Source of the DNA: DATCMA01 sp036563645
GTDB taxonomy: Bacteria; Actinomycetota; Actinomycetes; Mycobacteriales; Micromonosporaceae
DNA: 64,000 nt
NCBI GenBank assembly: GCA_036563645.1
Contig: DATCMA010000062.1
Span: 1-64,000 of the forward strand
Reading direction: 5' to 3'
In this document: piece by piece, positions 50,152 to 58,012 of the stretch
Layout: the number at the start of each line of letters is the position of its first letter
Numbering within the stretch: the stretch's first letter is position 1
Notes under the pieces: model-generated
What the model saw: only the letters and a program-made list of their open reading frames with translations
What the model was told of the DNA's origin: nothing
The model's database searches: none
Program-made: the position numbers and the translations under genes

Positions 50152-51555
50152 TCAGCGATCCGCGGACGACCCGGCGCCCGCGGTGTTGCCGATCGGCACC
50201 AGTTCGGGGGACCCCTCAGGTGGGGTGGTGGGGTCGGCAGGAGTGCTCGTCTCCGCCGTCGGCGGCGGGGGCGGGCTGGTCGTCGGCTGCGCTGGCGAGG
50301 ACGACGCCGGGGTGCTCGGTGGGGTCGTGGTCGGCCGCGGCGTCGACGGGCGGATCGTCCGCGTCGGAGTCGGCGACGGCGACGTGGACGGCGACCGGGT
50401 CGGCGGCGCGGACATGCCGGCTTGACCCCCCACCGGGGTCGAGGTGCCGCGTCCGGAGACGGGTTCACTCAGCTTGCGGGTGGGCTCCGTCGTGGCGGGA
50501 GCGGGCGCGGGGGCCCGCTCGGTCGGCGCGTCCGCGTGCGGAGTGATCGCCAGGGCGCCCGCCAAGCCGACCACCGCGACCACCCCGCCGGCCAGGGCGG
50601 CCGCGACGCGGCGGCCAGTGGCGCGGGGCCGACGGGACGTGACCGGCCGGTGGTCGACCGCGGTGAGCGTACGGGTGCGGGTGGTGTCGCCTCCGATACT
50701 GGCGGCGGGCGACAGCCGGATCCGACGTCCGGCGAGCAGCGTCCGGATGTCCGCGGCGAGCGTCGCCGCGTCGGGGTAGCGCTCGGCGGGATCCTTCGCC
50801 AACGCCCGCTCGACCACCGCGGCGACGGACGAGGGCACGTCCGCGGGGAGCGGCTCGGGAACGTCGTTGAGGTGCCGCAGCGCGACTTCCACCGGGTTGC
50901 TGCCGGGGAACGGCGGACGTCCGGCGAGGCAGTGGTACGCGACCGCCCCGAGCGCGTAGACGTCCGTGGCGGCGGAGACCGGCTGGCCGCGGGCCTGCTC
51001 GGGCGCCATGTACAGGGCGGTGCCGACCACCGCATTCGTTCCGGTCACGCTGCTGATCGCCATTGACCGGGCGACGCCGAAGTCGAGGAGTTTGACCGTC
51101 CCCTTCGGCGTGATCAGCAGGTTGCTGGGTTTGACGTCCCGGTGGACGATGCCTTTGCGGTGCGCCGCGTGCAGCGCCTCGGCGGCCTGCGCGATGAGCG
51201 ACAGCGTCTCGTCCGGACGAAGCCGGCCGACGCGGGCGATCCGCCGGGACAGGGGTTCGCCGGCGACGAACTCCATGACGAGGTAGAGCACCCGCCGGCC
51301 TCCCGGCAACTCATCCTCGCCGCTGTCGTAGATGTCGACCACGTTGGGGTGGCGCAGGGAGGCCAAGGTCGTCGCCTCGGCGCGGAATCGCGCGGTGAAC
51401 CCGGCGTCGGAGAGCAGGTTCGGCAGCAGGATCTTGACCGCGACGGTACGGCCGAGTGTCGTATCGGTCGCGCGCCACACCTCACTCATACCGCCGGTCG
51501 CGAGATGCTTCTCCAGGCGGTAGCGACCGCTGAGGACGAGACCTGGACTTAACAC
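50152..51555 (-). CDS. Membrane Ser/Thr protein kinase (Hanks type)
   Basis: About 467 residues. The kinase domain occupies residues 6-265: ATGGMSEVW Gly loop, Lys41 in AVKILLP, HRDVKPSNLL with catalytic Asp140, DFGVAR, and APEQARG. A linker, one membrane helix (VAAALAGGVVAVVGLAGALAI) and an outside Pro/Thr/Ser tail of about 115 residues follow. No PASTA domain is seen, unlike PknB. GTG 51555 best matches the family start; TTG 51573 is also open and adds 6 residues. Neither has a strong ribosome site. Confidence 0.92.
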   Translation of the reverse strand: MLSPGLVLSGRYRLEKHLATGGMSEVWRATDTTLGRTVAVKILLPNLLSDAGFTARFRAEATTLASLRHPNVVDIYDSGEDELPGGRRVLYLVMEFVAGEPLSRRIARVGRLRPDETLSLIAQAAEALHAAHRKGIVHRDVKPSNLLITPKGTVKLLDFGVARSMAISSVTGTNAVVGTALYMAPEQARGQPVSAATDVYALGAVAYHCLAGRPPFPGSNPVEVALRHLNDVPEPLPADVPSSVAAVVERALAKDPAERYPDAATLAADIRTLLAGRRIRLSPAASIGGDTTRTRTLTAVDHRPVTSRRPRATGRRVAAALAGGVVAVVGLAGALAITPHADAPTERAPAPAPATTEPTRKLSEPVSGRGTSTPVGGQAGMSAPPTRSPSTSPSPTPTRTIRPSTPRPTTTPPSTPASSSPAQPTTSPPPPPTAETSTPADPTTPPEGSPELVPIGNTAGAGSSADR

Positions 51556-51585
51556 CGCGTCGCTCGTAAGCAAGGCCGGTTATCG

Positions 51586-51601
51586 TGCCGAACGATCGGC
51601 A
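51586..51601. promoter_or_regulatory. Palindrome upstream of the kinase gene
   Basis: TGCCGAACGATCGGCA, 6-bp perfect arms with a 4-nt centre, lies 31 bp upstream of the kinase start at 51555 (13 bp from the alternative TTG). Operator or short leader hairpin are both possible. Confidence 0.4.
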
Positions 51602-51781
51602 GGACATCGAGTGACGGCTGGCTCACTGCTCACCTCGACTCGTGTGGCCACCCACCACGTGGCGATCCACTCCCGACAATAGCGCCGCTCCCTGAGGGAG
51701 CCGCTGTGATGTGTGTGTCGTTGGCAGTGCCGACCGTGACCGATCGAGCCGTCGAGCCGAGCCGCGCGAGAGCGAGCGGGG

Positions 51782-53428
51782 TCACGCCTTCGGGCGGATC
51801 GGGACCGCGGGCTCGTAGATGCGGTAGCCGTCGAGCTCGATGACGCGGGCCGGGATTCCGCGCGACGCGAGATGGGCGCGCAGCGCGCGATCAGCGGGGT
51901 CGTCCGCCACCACCGCGTACGCCGCCGTCGGCGCCGCCTGCACCTGGCGCAGGTACGGCGGGTAGCGGTTGTGCCCGAGGCCGAGGTCCGCCCGGACGAC
52001 CGCGCAGATCACCCGTTCCCGCGTATAGAAGATCAACCGGTTGCAGGTCCAGTATTCGCCGTAGACGTGGGTGATGCCGGCGGCGAGGAGGGTGTCGGCG
52101 AGGGCCCGCGCCCGTCGCTCCTCCGCGCGCACCGCCCCGATCGACGCGATCTGGCCAGCGGTCGCCACCACCATGGCGACGGCCGTGGTGGCGAGGAGGA
52201 CCAGCGCGAGGTGCCCACCGAGCCGGCGCCACCCGCCCGCGGCGGACCACGCCGCGGCGCCCGCCCGCCACAGTGGCCACAGCATCACCGGCAGGGATAT
52301 CTGCAGATAGGTCAGGTAGCGCGCGCTGGCCAGGGGAGTGGCCGCGGACGCGGGACTGCGGGCGTACGCCACCACGGTCACCAGCGCCGCCGCGGCGAGC
52401 CCGAGCTGCGCGACGCCCCGCGCGGTCCGGGTATGGGTGTCGTCGGTCGCGACGGCGCGCTGCCGCCACAGCTCCGCGCCGGCGAGCGCCGCCGCCACCA
52501 GCAGGAGAACCACCGCGAGGATCCCCCAGGCCTCCTGCCAGGGGGCGCACCCCGAGGCGCGGCACACCCCGGTCGCCAGCGGCACCCCCTCCAGGAGCGC
52601 GCCGTGCAGGCGATCAGTGAGGGGAGCCGGCGGCCCCGCCTCGGCGTGGAGGCGGCGCAGCACGGACCAGGAGTCCTGGCCGGGCGGAGCCGTCACGTTA
52701 TCCACGATCATCGGCAGGGCGCCGACGATCCCAGCCCCCACCAGCAGCACCCAGCCTGTGCCGGGGATGCGGCGCGCGCTGACGAGGAGCACGGCGACGG
52801 CCGCGGCGAGGTACGGCGCCACGAGCCAGTCAGACCACAGCGCCGCGCCGGCGATGAGTCCGAAGACCGCGAGCGTGGCACGCGGCCGGCGGACCCGTCC
52901 GGCGGCTAGGGCGATCGCGATGAGCAGGAGGGCGAGGACCGCTGGCTTGGCCTCGGCCCGGCCGCCGACAGCGGTCATCTGGTCGCGGACGACTCGCTCG
53001 GAACCCAACGCGAGGAGCCCGACGGTGACCGTGGCCAGCCAGGGCGAGTAGAGCTCTCGCGTCAAACGGTAGGCGAGGACGAGGAACAGCGCGTACAGCA
53101 GCAGAAGCGGCAGGCGCAGCAGCAACCAACTCGGGGTGAAGACGACGAAGAGCGGGGCGGCCAGGTATGACTCCACCACCCCCATGTAGTGCTGTCCGTA
53201 TAAATAGATCGGCCATCCTCGGCCTTGCGCGATGTGCAGGGCCACCAAGCCGAACGTCCCCTCATCGCTGTTGGATCCGGGGACGTCGAGCAGGAGGAGG
53301 ATCAGCCGGTAGCTGATCCCGATGAGGCCGAGCAGCAGCGCGACCGTCGCCGCCCGATCACGCCAGCCGCTCGTGGCTCGCCGTTGGCGTCGCACCACGT
53401 GGACCCTCCACCGCCACCCGGGGAGCAT
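51782..53428 (-). CDS. Multi-pass membrane protein, GT-C glycosyltransferase-like
   Basis: About 548 residues with roughly twelve helices. A first luminal-type loop carries SNSDEGTFGLVALHIAQGRG, whose acidic Asp-Glu pair resembles the first-loop motif of GT-C mannosyl/arabinosyl transferases. The QHYMGVVESYL segment and a C-terminal soluble part with GITHVYGEYWTCNRLIFYTR fit that family. A lipid-linked sugar donor and outside transfer are expected. ATG 53428 was chosen; the next 25 residues are basic and cytoplasmic. No polymer locus surrounds it. Confidence 0.75.
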   Translation of the reverse strand: MLPGWRWRVHVVRRQRRATSGWRDRAATVALLLGLIGISYRLILLLLDVPGSNSDEGTFGLVALHIAQGRGWPIYLYGQHYMGVVESYLAAPLFVVFTPSWLLLRLPLLLLYALFLVLAYRLTRELYSPWLATVTVGLLALGSERVVRDQMTAVGGRAEAKPAVLALLLIAIALAAGRVRRPRATLAVFGLIAGAALWSDWLVAPYLAAAVAVLLVSARRIPGTGWVLLVGAGIVGALPMIVDNVTAPPGQDSWSVLRRLHAEAGPPAPLTDRLHGALLEGVPLATGVCRASGCAPWQEAWGILAVVLLLVAAALAGAELWRQRAVATDDTHTRTARGVAQLGLAAAALVTVVAYARSPASAATPLASARYLTYLQISLPVMLWPLWRAGAAAWSAAGGWRRLGGHLALVLLATTAVAMVVATAGQIASIGAVRAEERRARALADTLLAAGITHVYGEYWTCNRLIFYTRERVICAVVRADLGLGHNRYPPYLRQVQAAPTAAYAVVADDPADRALRAHLASRGIPARVIELDGYRIYEPAVPIRPKA

Positions 53429-53723
53429 GGCACGGCCGCGCGTGGGAGCGGGCGAGGGCGGATCGGTTTCGTCGGGGTGCGGGACGGGCGTGCCGAGTTG
53501 GCTGGCTGGGGCGTCCGCGTGCGTACGCGCTGCGCGCTGGGCAGGTAGACGAGACACGCCGATCAGCGGCGGGGTAGGCGACAGACAGGGGACGCCGGCC
53601 CGACGACCGGTGAGGGGACCGGAGTCGCACGGTGCGACCCGTGGCGCAGCCGTCCAGTTTCGCGCGTACTCGGTCTCCCCGCTCCGGACGCGCGCCGAGT
53701 CTTCACTTGTACGATCGGCCGCT

Positions 53724-53969
53724 ATGGCCGAGAAGGTGAGCCTGAGCGCTGACACCCTGGCGCGGGCCCGTTCTGCCGCTCGGGACGAAGGGCTGCCCCT
53801 CTCCGTGTGGCTTGAGCGGGCGGTGCGGCGCGCGGCGCTGCGGGACGCGGCCCGTCGGCAGGAGGAGTGGCTCGCGGCTAACCCGGACGTTCGTGAGGAA
53901 CTCGACGGCTTTGACCGACTCGCCGACACACTGGAGTCCGGATGGTCCGACCTGACGGGGGCGGCATGA
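53724..53969 (+). CDS. Antitoxin-like protein of a MazEF-type pair
   Basis: 81 residues, helical, with VSLSADTLARARSAARDEG and SVWLERAVRRAAL. This is the N-terminal ribbon-helix-helix shape of small antitoxins, followed by an acidic tail that would wrap the toxin. Its stop overlaps the toxin start by 4 nt (ATGA). ATG 53724 has no strong ribosome site. Antitoxin function is inferred from this coupling. Confidence 0.82.
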   Translation: MAEKVSLSADTLARARSAARDEGLPLSVWLERAVRRAALRDAARRQEEWLAANPDVREELDGFDRLADTLESGWSDLTGAA

Positions 53970-54280
53970 ACCGAGGTGAGATCTGGACGATCGGGGCACC
54001 CGGCGACCTGCGGTATCGGGTGGTGGTCCTCTCCGGCAGCGCCCACAACCAACGCCCCGGCGCCGCGCCCTACTGCGCCCCCATCGTGCGACACCACGGC
54101 ACCGACGACCTGCCCCCGTTCGTGGTGCCGTTAGCGGAGACCGACCCGCTGTCGGGAGTCGTGGTCGTCAACCGCATGCGGCGGTTGAACGTCTCAGCCG
54201 CGGTCGAACGGATTGGGATGGTCACCGGGGCGAGCATGGCTCGTCTCGACGCGGCGATGCGCGATCTCTTCGAGCTCTAG
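53966..54280 (+). CDS. MazF/PemK-type toxin endoribonuclease
   Basis: 104 residues of the MazF/PemK fold: RGEIWTIGAPGDLRYRVVVL start, then APIVRHHGTDDLPPFVVPL and VVVNRMRRLNVSAAVERIG. The conserved RGEIW start and RYRVVVL strand are typical. It cuts mRNA at short sequences when free. ATG 53966 overlaps the antitoxin stop, so translation is coupled. Confidence 0.87.
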   Translation: MNRGEIWTIGAPGDLRYRVVVLSGSAHNQRPGAAPYCAPIVRHHGTDDLPPFVVPLAETDPLSGVVVVNRMRRLNVSAAVERIGMVTGASMARLDAAMRDLFEL

Positions 54281-54424
54281 GCGGAGGACCGGGGACGACC
54301 GCTTGCCTCACCGCGCGCCGTCGATCCCGGCGGCGCCGATCGCGCGGTCGCCAGGTGGTCCGTCGGACCGCTGTCGACCACAGGCCCCGCGCGATCGGCG
54401 GCTGCGCTCGCGAGACGACGCCCG

Positions 54425-55855
54425 TCAGGCGGGGAGCTCGCGCCGGTCGCCACTCCAATCGGTGTGGAAGCTGCCCTCCCGGTCCACCCGCCGGTAGGTG
54501 TGCGCGCCGAAGTAGTCACGCTGGGCCTGAATCAGCGCGGCGGGCAGCCGCGGCGCCCGCAGACCGTCGTAGTAGGCGAGCGCGGAGGAGAAGCCGGGCG
54601 CGGGGATACCGAGCTCGACCGCGGTGCGCACCACGCGCCGCCACGCGTCCTGCGCCCCGCGAACGGCGTCGAGGAAGTACTCGTCGACGAGGAGGCTGGG
54701 GAGCTGGGGAGTCGCGGTGTAGGCGGCCCGGATCCGATCGAGGAAACGGGCGCGGATGATGCAGCCGCCCCGCCAAATGCGCGCGAGGGTCGCTGGGTTG
54801 ATATCCCAGCGGTACTCCTCGCTCGCGGCGCGGATCTGGTGGAAGCCCTGGGCGTACGCCACGATCTTTGAGGCGTACAGCGCCTGCTCGATGTCTCCCA
54901 CCAGCGCCTCGGAGACCCGCTCAGGGGCGTTCACCGGGCCGGGCAAGCCTCTGGCCGCGGCTCGAAGCGCGGCATGCCCGGAGAGCGACCGGGCGAAGAC
55001 GGCCTCCGCGATACCGGTGACCGGCACGCCCAGATCGAGTGCACTTTGGACCGTCCAGCGGCCGGTGCCTTTCTGCTCGGCCCGATCGAGCACCACGTCC
55101 ACGAAGGGCGAACCGGTCGCGGCATCGACGTGGCTGAGCACCTCCGCGGTGATTTCGATGAGGTACGAGCCGAGCCGACCGGCGTTCCACTCCCGGAAGA
55201 CCGCGGCGATCTCCGCCGGGGGCATGCCGATGCCCCAGCGCATCAGGTCGTACGCCTCCGCGATGAGCTGCATGTCGGCGTACTCGATGCCGTTGTGCAC
55301 CATCTTGACGAAGTGCCCGGCGCCGTCTGGGCCGATGTAGGCGCAGCACGGCTCCTCGTCGACCCGGGCGGCGATGCTCTCCAAGATGGTGCCCACCGCC
55401 GCGTACGCCTCGGGGGACCCGCCGGGCATGATGCTGGGCCCGTTGAGCGCCCCTTCCTCACCGCCGGAGATTCCCACGCCGAGGAAGTGGAGCCAGCGCT
55501 TACGGAGCGCCTCCTCGCGGCGGCGGGTGTCGGCGAAGTGCGCGTTGCCGCCGTCGATGATCAAATCGCCGGGGTTGAGCAGCGGGACCAGCTCGTCGAT
55601 GACCTCGTCGGTCGGTGCACCGGCCCGCACCATGATGATGATCTTGCGAGGGCGCTCCAAGCTGTCGACGAACTCCTGCAGAGTCTGTGCCGGTCGGAAC
55701 TCGCCCTCGTGCCCGTACTCCTCAACCAACTCCTTGGTTCGATTCGGCGTGCGGTTGTGCACCGCTACCACGTGGCCGTGACGCGCGAGGTTACGGGCCA
55801 GGTTCCGTCCCATGACCGCCAGACCCGTGACCCCGATGTGCGCCTTCTCCGCCAT
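54425..55855 (-). CDS. gnd: 6-phosphogluconate dehydrogenase (decarboxylating)
   Basis: 476 residues. NADP site GLAVMGRNLARN; IIDGGNAHFADT; substrate blocks GISGGEEGALNGPSIMPGG and KMVHNGIEYADMQL with the catalytic Lys; C-terminal RDYFGAHTYRRVDREGSFH that reaches into the partner subunit. It turns 6-phosphogluconate into ribulose 5-phosphate in the pentose phosphate pathway, giving NADPH. Length fits the long dimeric form. ATG 55855 has GGGGAAGAG 1-9 nt before it; ATG 55870 is upstream in frame. Confidence 0.95.
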   Translation of the reverse strand: MAEKAHIGVTGLAVMGRNLARNLARHGHVVAVHNRTPNRTKELVEEYGHEGEFRPAQTLQEFVDSLERPRKIIIMVRAGAPTDEVIDELVPLLNPGDLIIDGGNAHFADTRRREEALRKRWLHFLGVGISGGEEGALNGPSIMPGGSPEAYAAVGTILESIAARVDEEPCCAYIGPDGAGHFVKMVHNGIEYADMQLIAEAYDLMRWGIGMPPAEIAAVFREWNAGRLGSYLIEITAEVLSHVDAATGSPFVDVVLDRAEQKGTGRWTVQSALDLGVPVTGIAEAVFARSLSGHAALRAAARGLPGPVNAPERVSEALVGDIEQALYASKIVAYAQGFHQIRAASEEYRWDINPATLARIWRGGCIIRARFLDRIRAAYTATPQLPSLLVDEYFLDAVRGAQDAWRRVVRTAVELGIPAPGFSSALAYYDGLRAPRLPAALIQAQRDYFGAHTYRRVDREGSFHTDWSGDRRELPA

Positions 55856-56656
55856 GCTCTTCCCCTTCATTGCTATCGCGCTGTGCCCCGTCGTACGCGG
55901 CCGCCGGGGCCACGGTTCGATGACTATACGGCGGCCCGAAAGTCATTGTTATAGGTAGATTCGCCTGTCAGAAATCCGATTGCCTCGCATGAGCGCACTG
56001 CAACCGACTGATTACACCGGTATGGTGGCGCTCGATTCGCCAACACGGAGGGTCACGTCGGGGCATGCGTTGTGCGATGTCACTGCAGCGACTGGCGCGT
56101 GACCGCGCCTGGCCCGCAGGCCCTCGCCGAGCGCCCGTTCCGCTCACCCCGTGCGGCGCGTGTGTCCACACCGGGGGTGTCCACATACCGATCAGTCGCC
56201 GGTCGCGCAACCGCCCGACGGCCGCGGCTCGCCCACGCCGATCGGGTCCGCACGGTGCGCTCGACGTGGTGGCTCCCATGCCGCGGTCGCTGGCCGATTC
56301 GGGACCGTCGGCCAGCGACCGCCCCGGGTTGCCGGCTCGTCGTCAGCCACACCGCCCCCGGCGCTCCGCCGAGCCATCGATGGGGCGGCCCCGCCTGGCC
56401 TCGGCCACCACGTCTGTCGGCGCGTCCACCCTGCGCGCCGACGGACCCGACGGATCACCCCTCGCACCCCTCTCCTCGTGCGCTGTCGGGGCTCCTCGGC
56501 TCCGCGGGGTGCCCGCGATCGACGCGGGTGACATCGAGTCCTCGTCAGCCGCGGACGTCCCCACCTGAGCCGCCGGCCGGCGTACCCACCGAAATCCCCC
56601 TGATTGGCCCGGGGCCACCGGAGCCGAATGTCGACCCCGGAGATCGGAGCACATCG
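55856..56656. other. Long intergenic region upstream of the regulator pair
   Basis: 801 bp between divergent genes. The first 200 bp (to about 56060) are AT-richer and must contain the gnd promoter and possibly one for the regulator. From 56060 to 56600 the DNA is very GC-rich and open in several frames, but the products are Arg/Pro/Ser-rich and overlap on both strands, with no ribosome site. I see no repeat, RNA or convincing gene there. GGAG at 56646-56649 serves the regulator start. Confidence 0.45.
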
Positions 56657-57265
56657 GTGATCCGCATCATGATCGTTGAGGAGATGGGCCTGCTGCGGGG
56701 GGCGTTGCGGGCCCTTCTGTCCAGCGAGGACGACGTCGAGGTCGTAGCGGATCTCGCCAACGGAGCGGAGGCGCCGGGTGTGGCCGCGCGGACGCGGCCC
56801 GACGTCGCGCTGATCACGATCGATTCCTGTGACTCGGACATGCTTCAGGTGGCCCGCACGCTGGCGGCCGAACCGCTCCGGTGCGCGGTCCTCGCCCTCA
56901 GCCGCCAGCGGAGCCCCGAGCTGCTCCAACAGGCGCTGCTCGCCGGCGTGCAGGGCTTCGTGGGGAAAGACATGCCTCCGGCCGAACTTGTCAATCTCAT
57001 TCGGGCGGTAGCCCGAGGGGAGCGGGTGGTCGATCCGGCGACGGCGGTGGCCGCGCTGCGCGACGGCTCGCGCAGCCCGCTGACTCCCCGGGAGCGGGAG
57101 GTGCTCCGGGCGGCCGCGCAAGGGCTCCCGTCCAAGGAGATCGCTCGCGCCCTCTACCTCGCCCACGGCACAGTCCGCAACCACCTCTCGGTCATCCTGC
57201 GCAAGACCGGAGCGCGCAATCGGCTTGAGGCGATCCGTCGCGCGCAGCAGGAAGGCTGGCTGTAG
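56657..57265 (+). CDS. NarL/DesR-type response regulator lacking the phospho-Asp
   Basis: 202 residues. A receiver domain (1-120) and a LuxR-type domain at the C terminus (SPLTPREREVLRAAAQGLPS with GTVRNHLSVILRKTGARNR). Alignment to the DesR group puts Thr54 where the phosphorylated Asp should be (PDVALITID); the acidic pair is Glu8-Glu9, the Ser82 and Lys104 positions are kept. So normal phosphorylation is not expected. It resembles RamR/AmfR regulators of SapB-type loci by position and family. GTG 56657 follows GGAG. It is transcribed toward the exporter genes. Confidence 0.9.
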   Translation: MIRIMIVEEMGLLRGALRALLSSEDDVEVVADLANGAEAPGVAARTRPDVALITIDSCDSDMLQVARTLAAEPLRCAVLALSRQRSPELLQQALLAGVQGFVGKDMPPAELVNLIRAVARGERVVDPATAVAALRDGSRSPLTPREREVLRAAAQGLPSKEIARALYLAHGTVRNHLSVILRKTGARNRLEAIRRAQQEGWL

Positions 57266-57357
57266 GGCATTCACGTTGGCACCCACAAGGTGGCAGACCA
57301 CGACAGGAGCACCTCCGATCGTGGCGGAGACTGTGGTGACACGCGCTGGGGGGGACC

Positions 57358-57966
57358 GTGATTCGGACGCTGCTGGCGGTCGACAACGCGCTCGTGCGAG
57401 GCGCGCTCGCCTTCGTGCTCGCCAGCCAGCCGGACATCGCTGTCGTCGCCGAACTCGGCCGCACGGACCAGATCGCCGCGGCGATCTGCGAAACCCGGCC
57501 GGATGTCGCCGTCGTCGACTTTGACCTCGTGGGCCCCACGGGTCCGCCCACCTGCCCCAACCACCCTCAGCGCGCGTACTCGCTGCTCATGCTCGTGGAT
57601 CCCAAGCGCTCCGGCGCCCTGACGAAAACCCTCCAGGCCCACCCGCGGTCGTCGGTGGTGGGGTTCCTCGGGAATCACGTGGCCCCTCAGCGGGTCGTGG
57701 ACGGGGTGCGGCGGTTGTTCCGGGGCGAGCCGGTCGTCGACGGTGAACTCGTCCTCGCGGCCCTGAAGCGGAGCAATCCGCTGACCACGCGTGAGGCCGA
57801 CATCCTCCGGCTGACGGCGGAGGGGTGGCCGGTCCGCGACATCGCGAGCAAACTCGGGCTGGCTCCCGGCACGGTCCGCAACTACCTGTCCCGATCCGTC
57901 GCCAAGGTCGGGGGACGGACCCGCATCGAAGCGGTGCGCATCGCCCGGGAATCCGGCTGGCTCTAG
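57358..57966 (+). CDS. NarL/DesR-type response regulator with degenerate receiver
   Basis: 202 residues of the same family. Here Asp54 is kept (PDVAVVDFD), but the acidic pair is Val8-Asp9, the Thr/Ser position is Val80 and the conserved Lys is Asn106 (GFLGNH). The LuxR domain is complete: NPLTTREADILRLTAEGWPV and GTVRNYLSRSVAKVGG. It follows the first regulator by 92 bp in the same direction. It lies beside the exporters of the lanthipeptide locus, so a RamR-like role is likely. GTG 57358 has GGGGGGG upstream. Confidence 0.9.
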   Translation: MIRTLLAVDNALVRGALAFVLASQPDIAVVAELGRTDQIAAAICETRPDVAVVDFDLVGPTGPPTCPNHPQRAYSLLMLVDPKRSGALTKTLQAHPRSSVVGFLGNHVAPQRVVDGVRRLFRGEPVVDGELVLAALKRSNPLTTREADILRLTAEGWPVRDIASKLGLAPGTVRNYLSRSVAKVGGRTRIEAVRIARESGWL

Positions 57967-58012
57967 GGACCGGGTCGCGCGTGAGGGCGAGGACGTCGCG
58001 GCGGTGGGCGGC

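Noticed and set aside
51687..51701. GCTCCC-TGA-GGGAGC palindrome as a terminator
   Set aside because: Only 6 bp with a 3-nt loop; too short to claim between same-strand genes.
53429..54097. Upstream extension of the GT-C-like protein
   Set aside because: Overlaps the divergent antitoxin region in antisense; the basic start at ATG 53428 fits membrane topology.
56065..56568. 167-codon frame ahead of the first regulator
   Set aside because: Arg/Pro/Ser-rich, no ribosome site, and equally open frames exist on the other strand.
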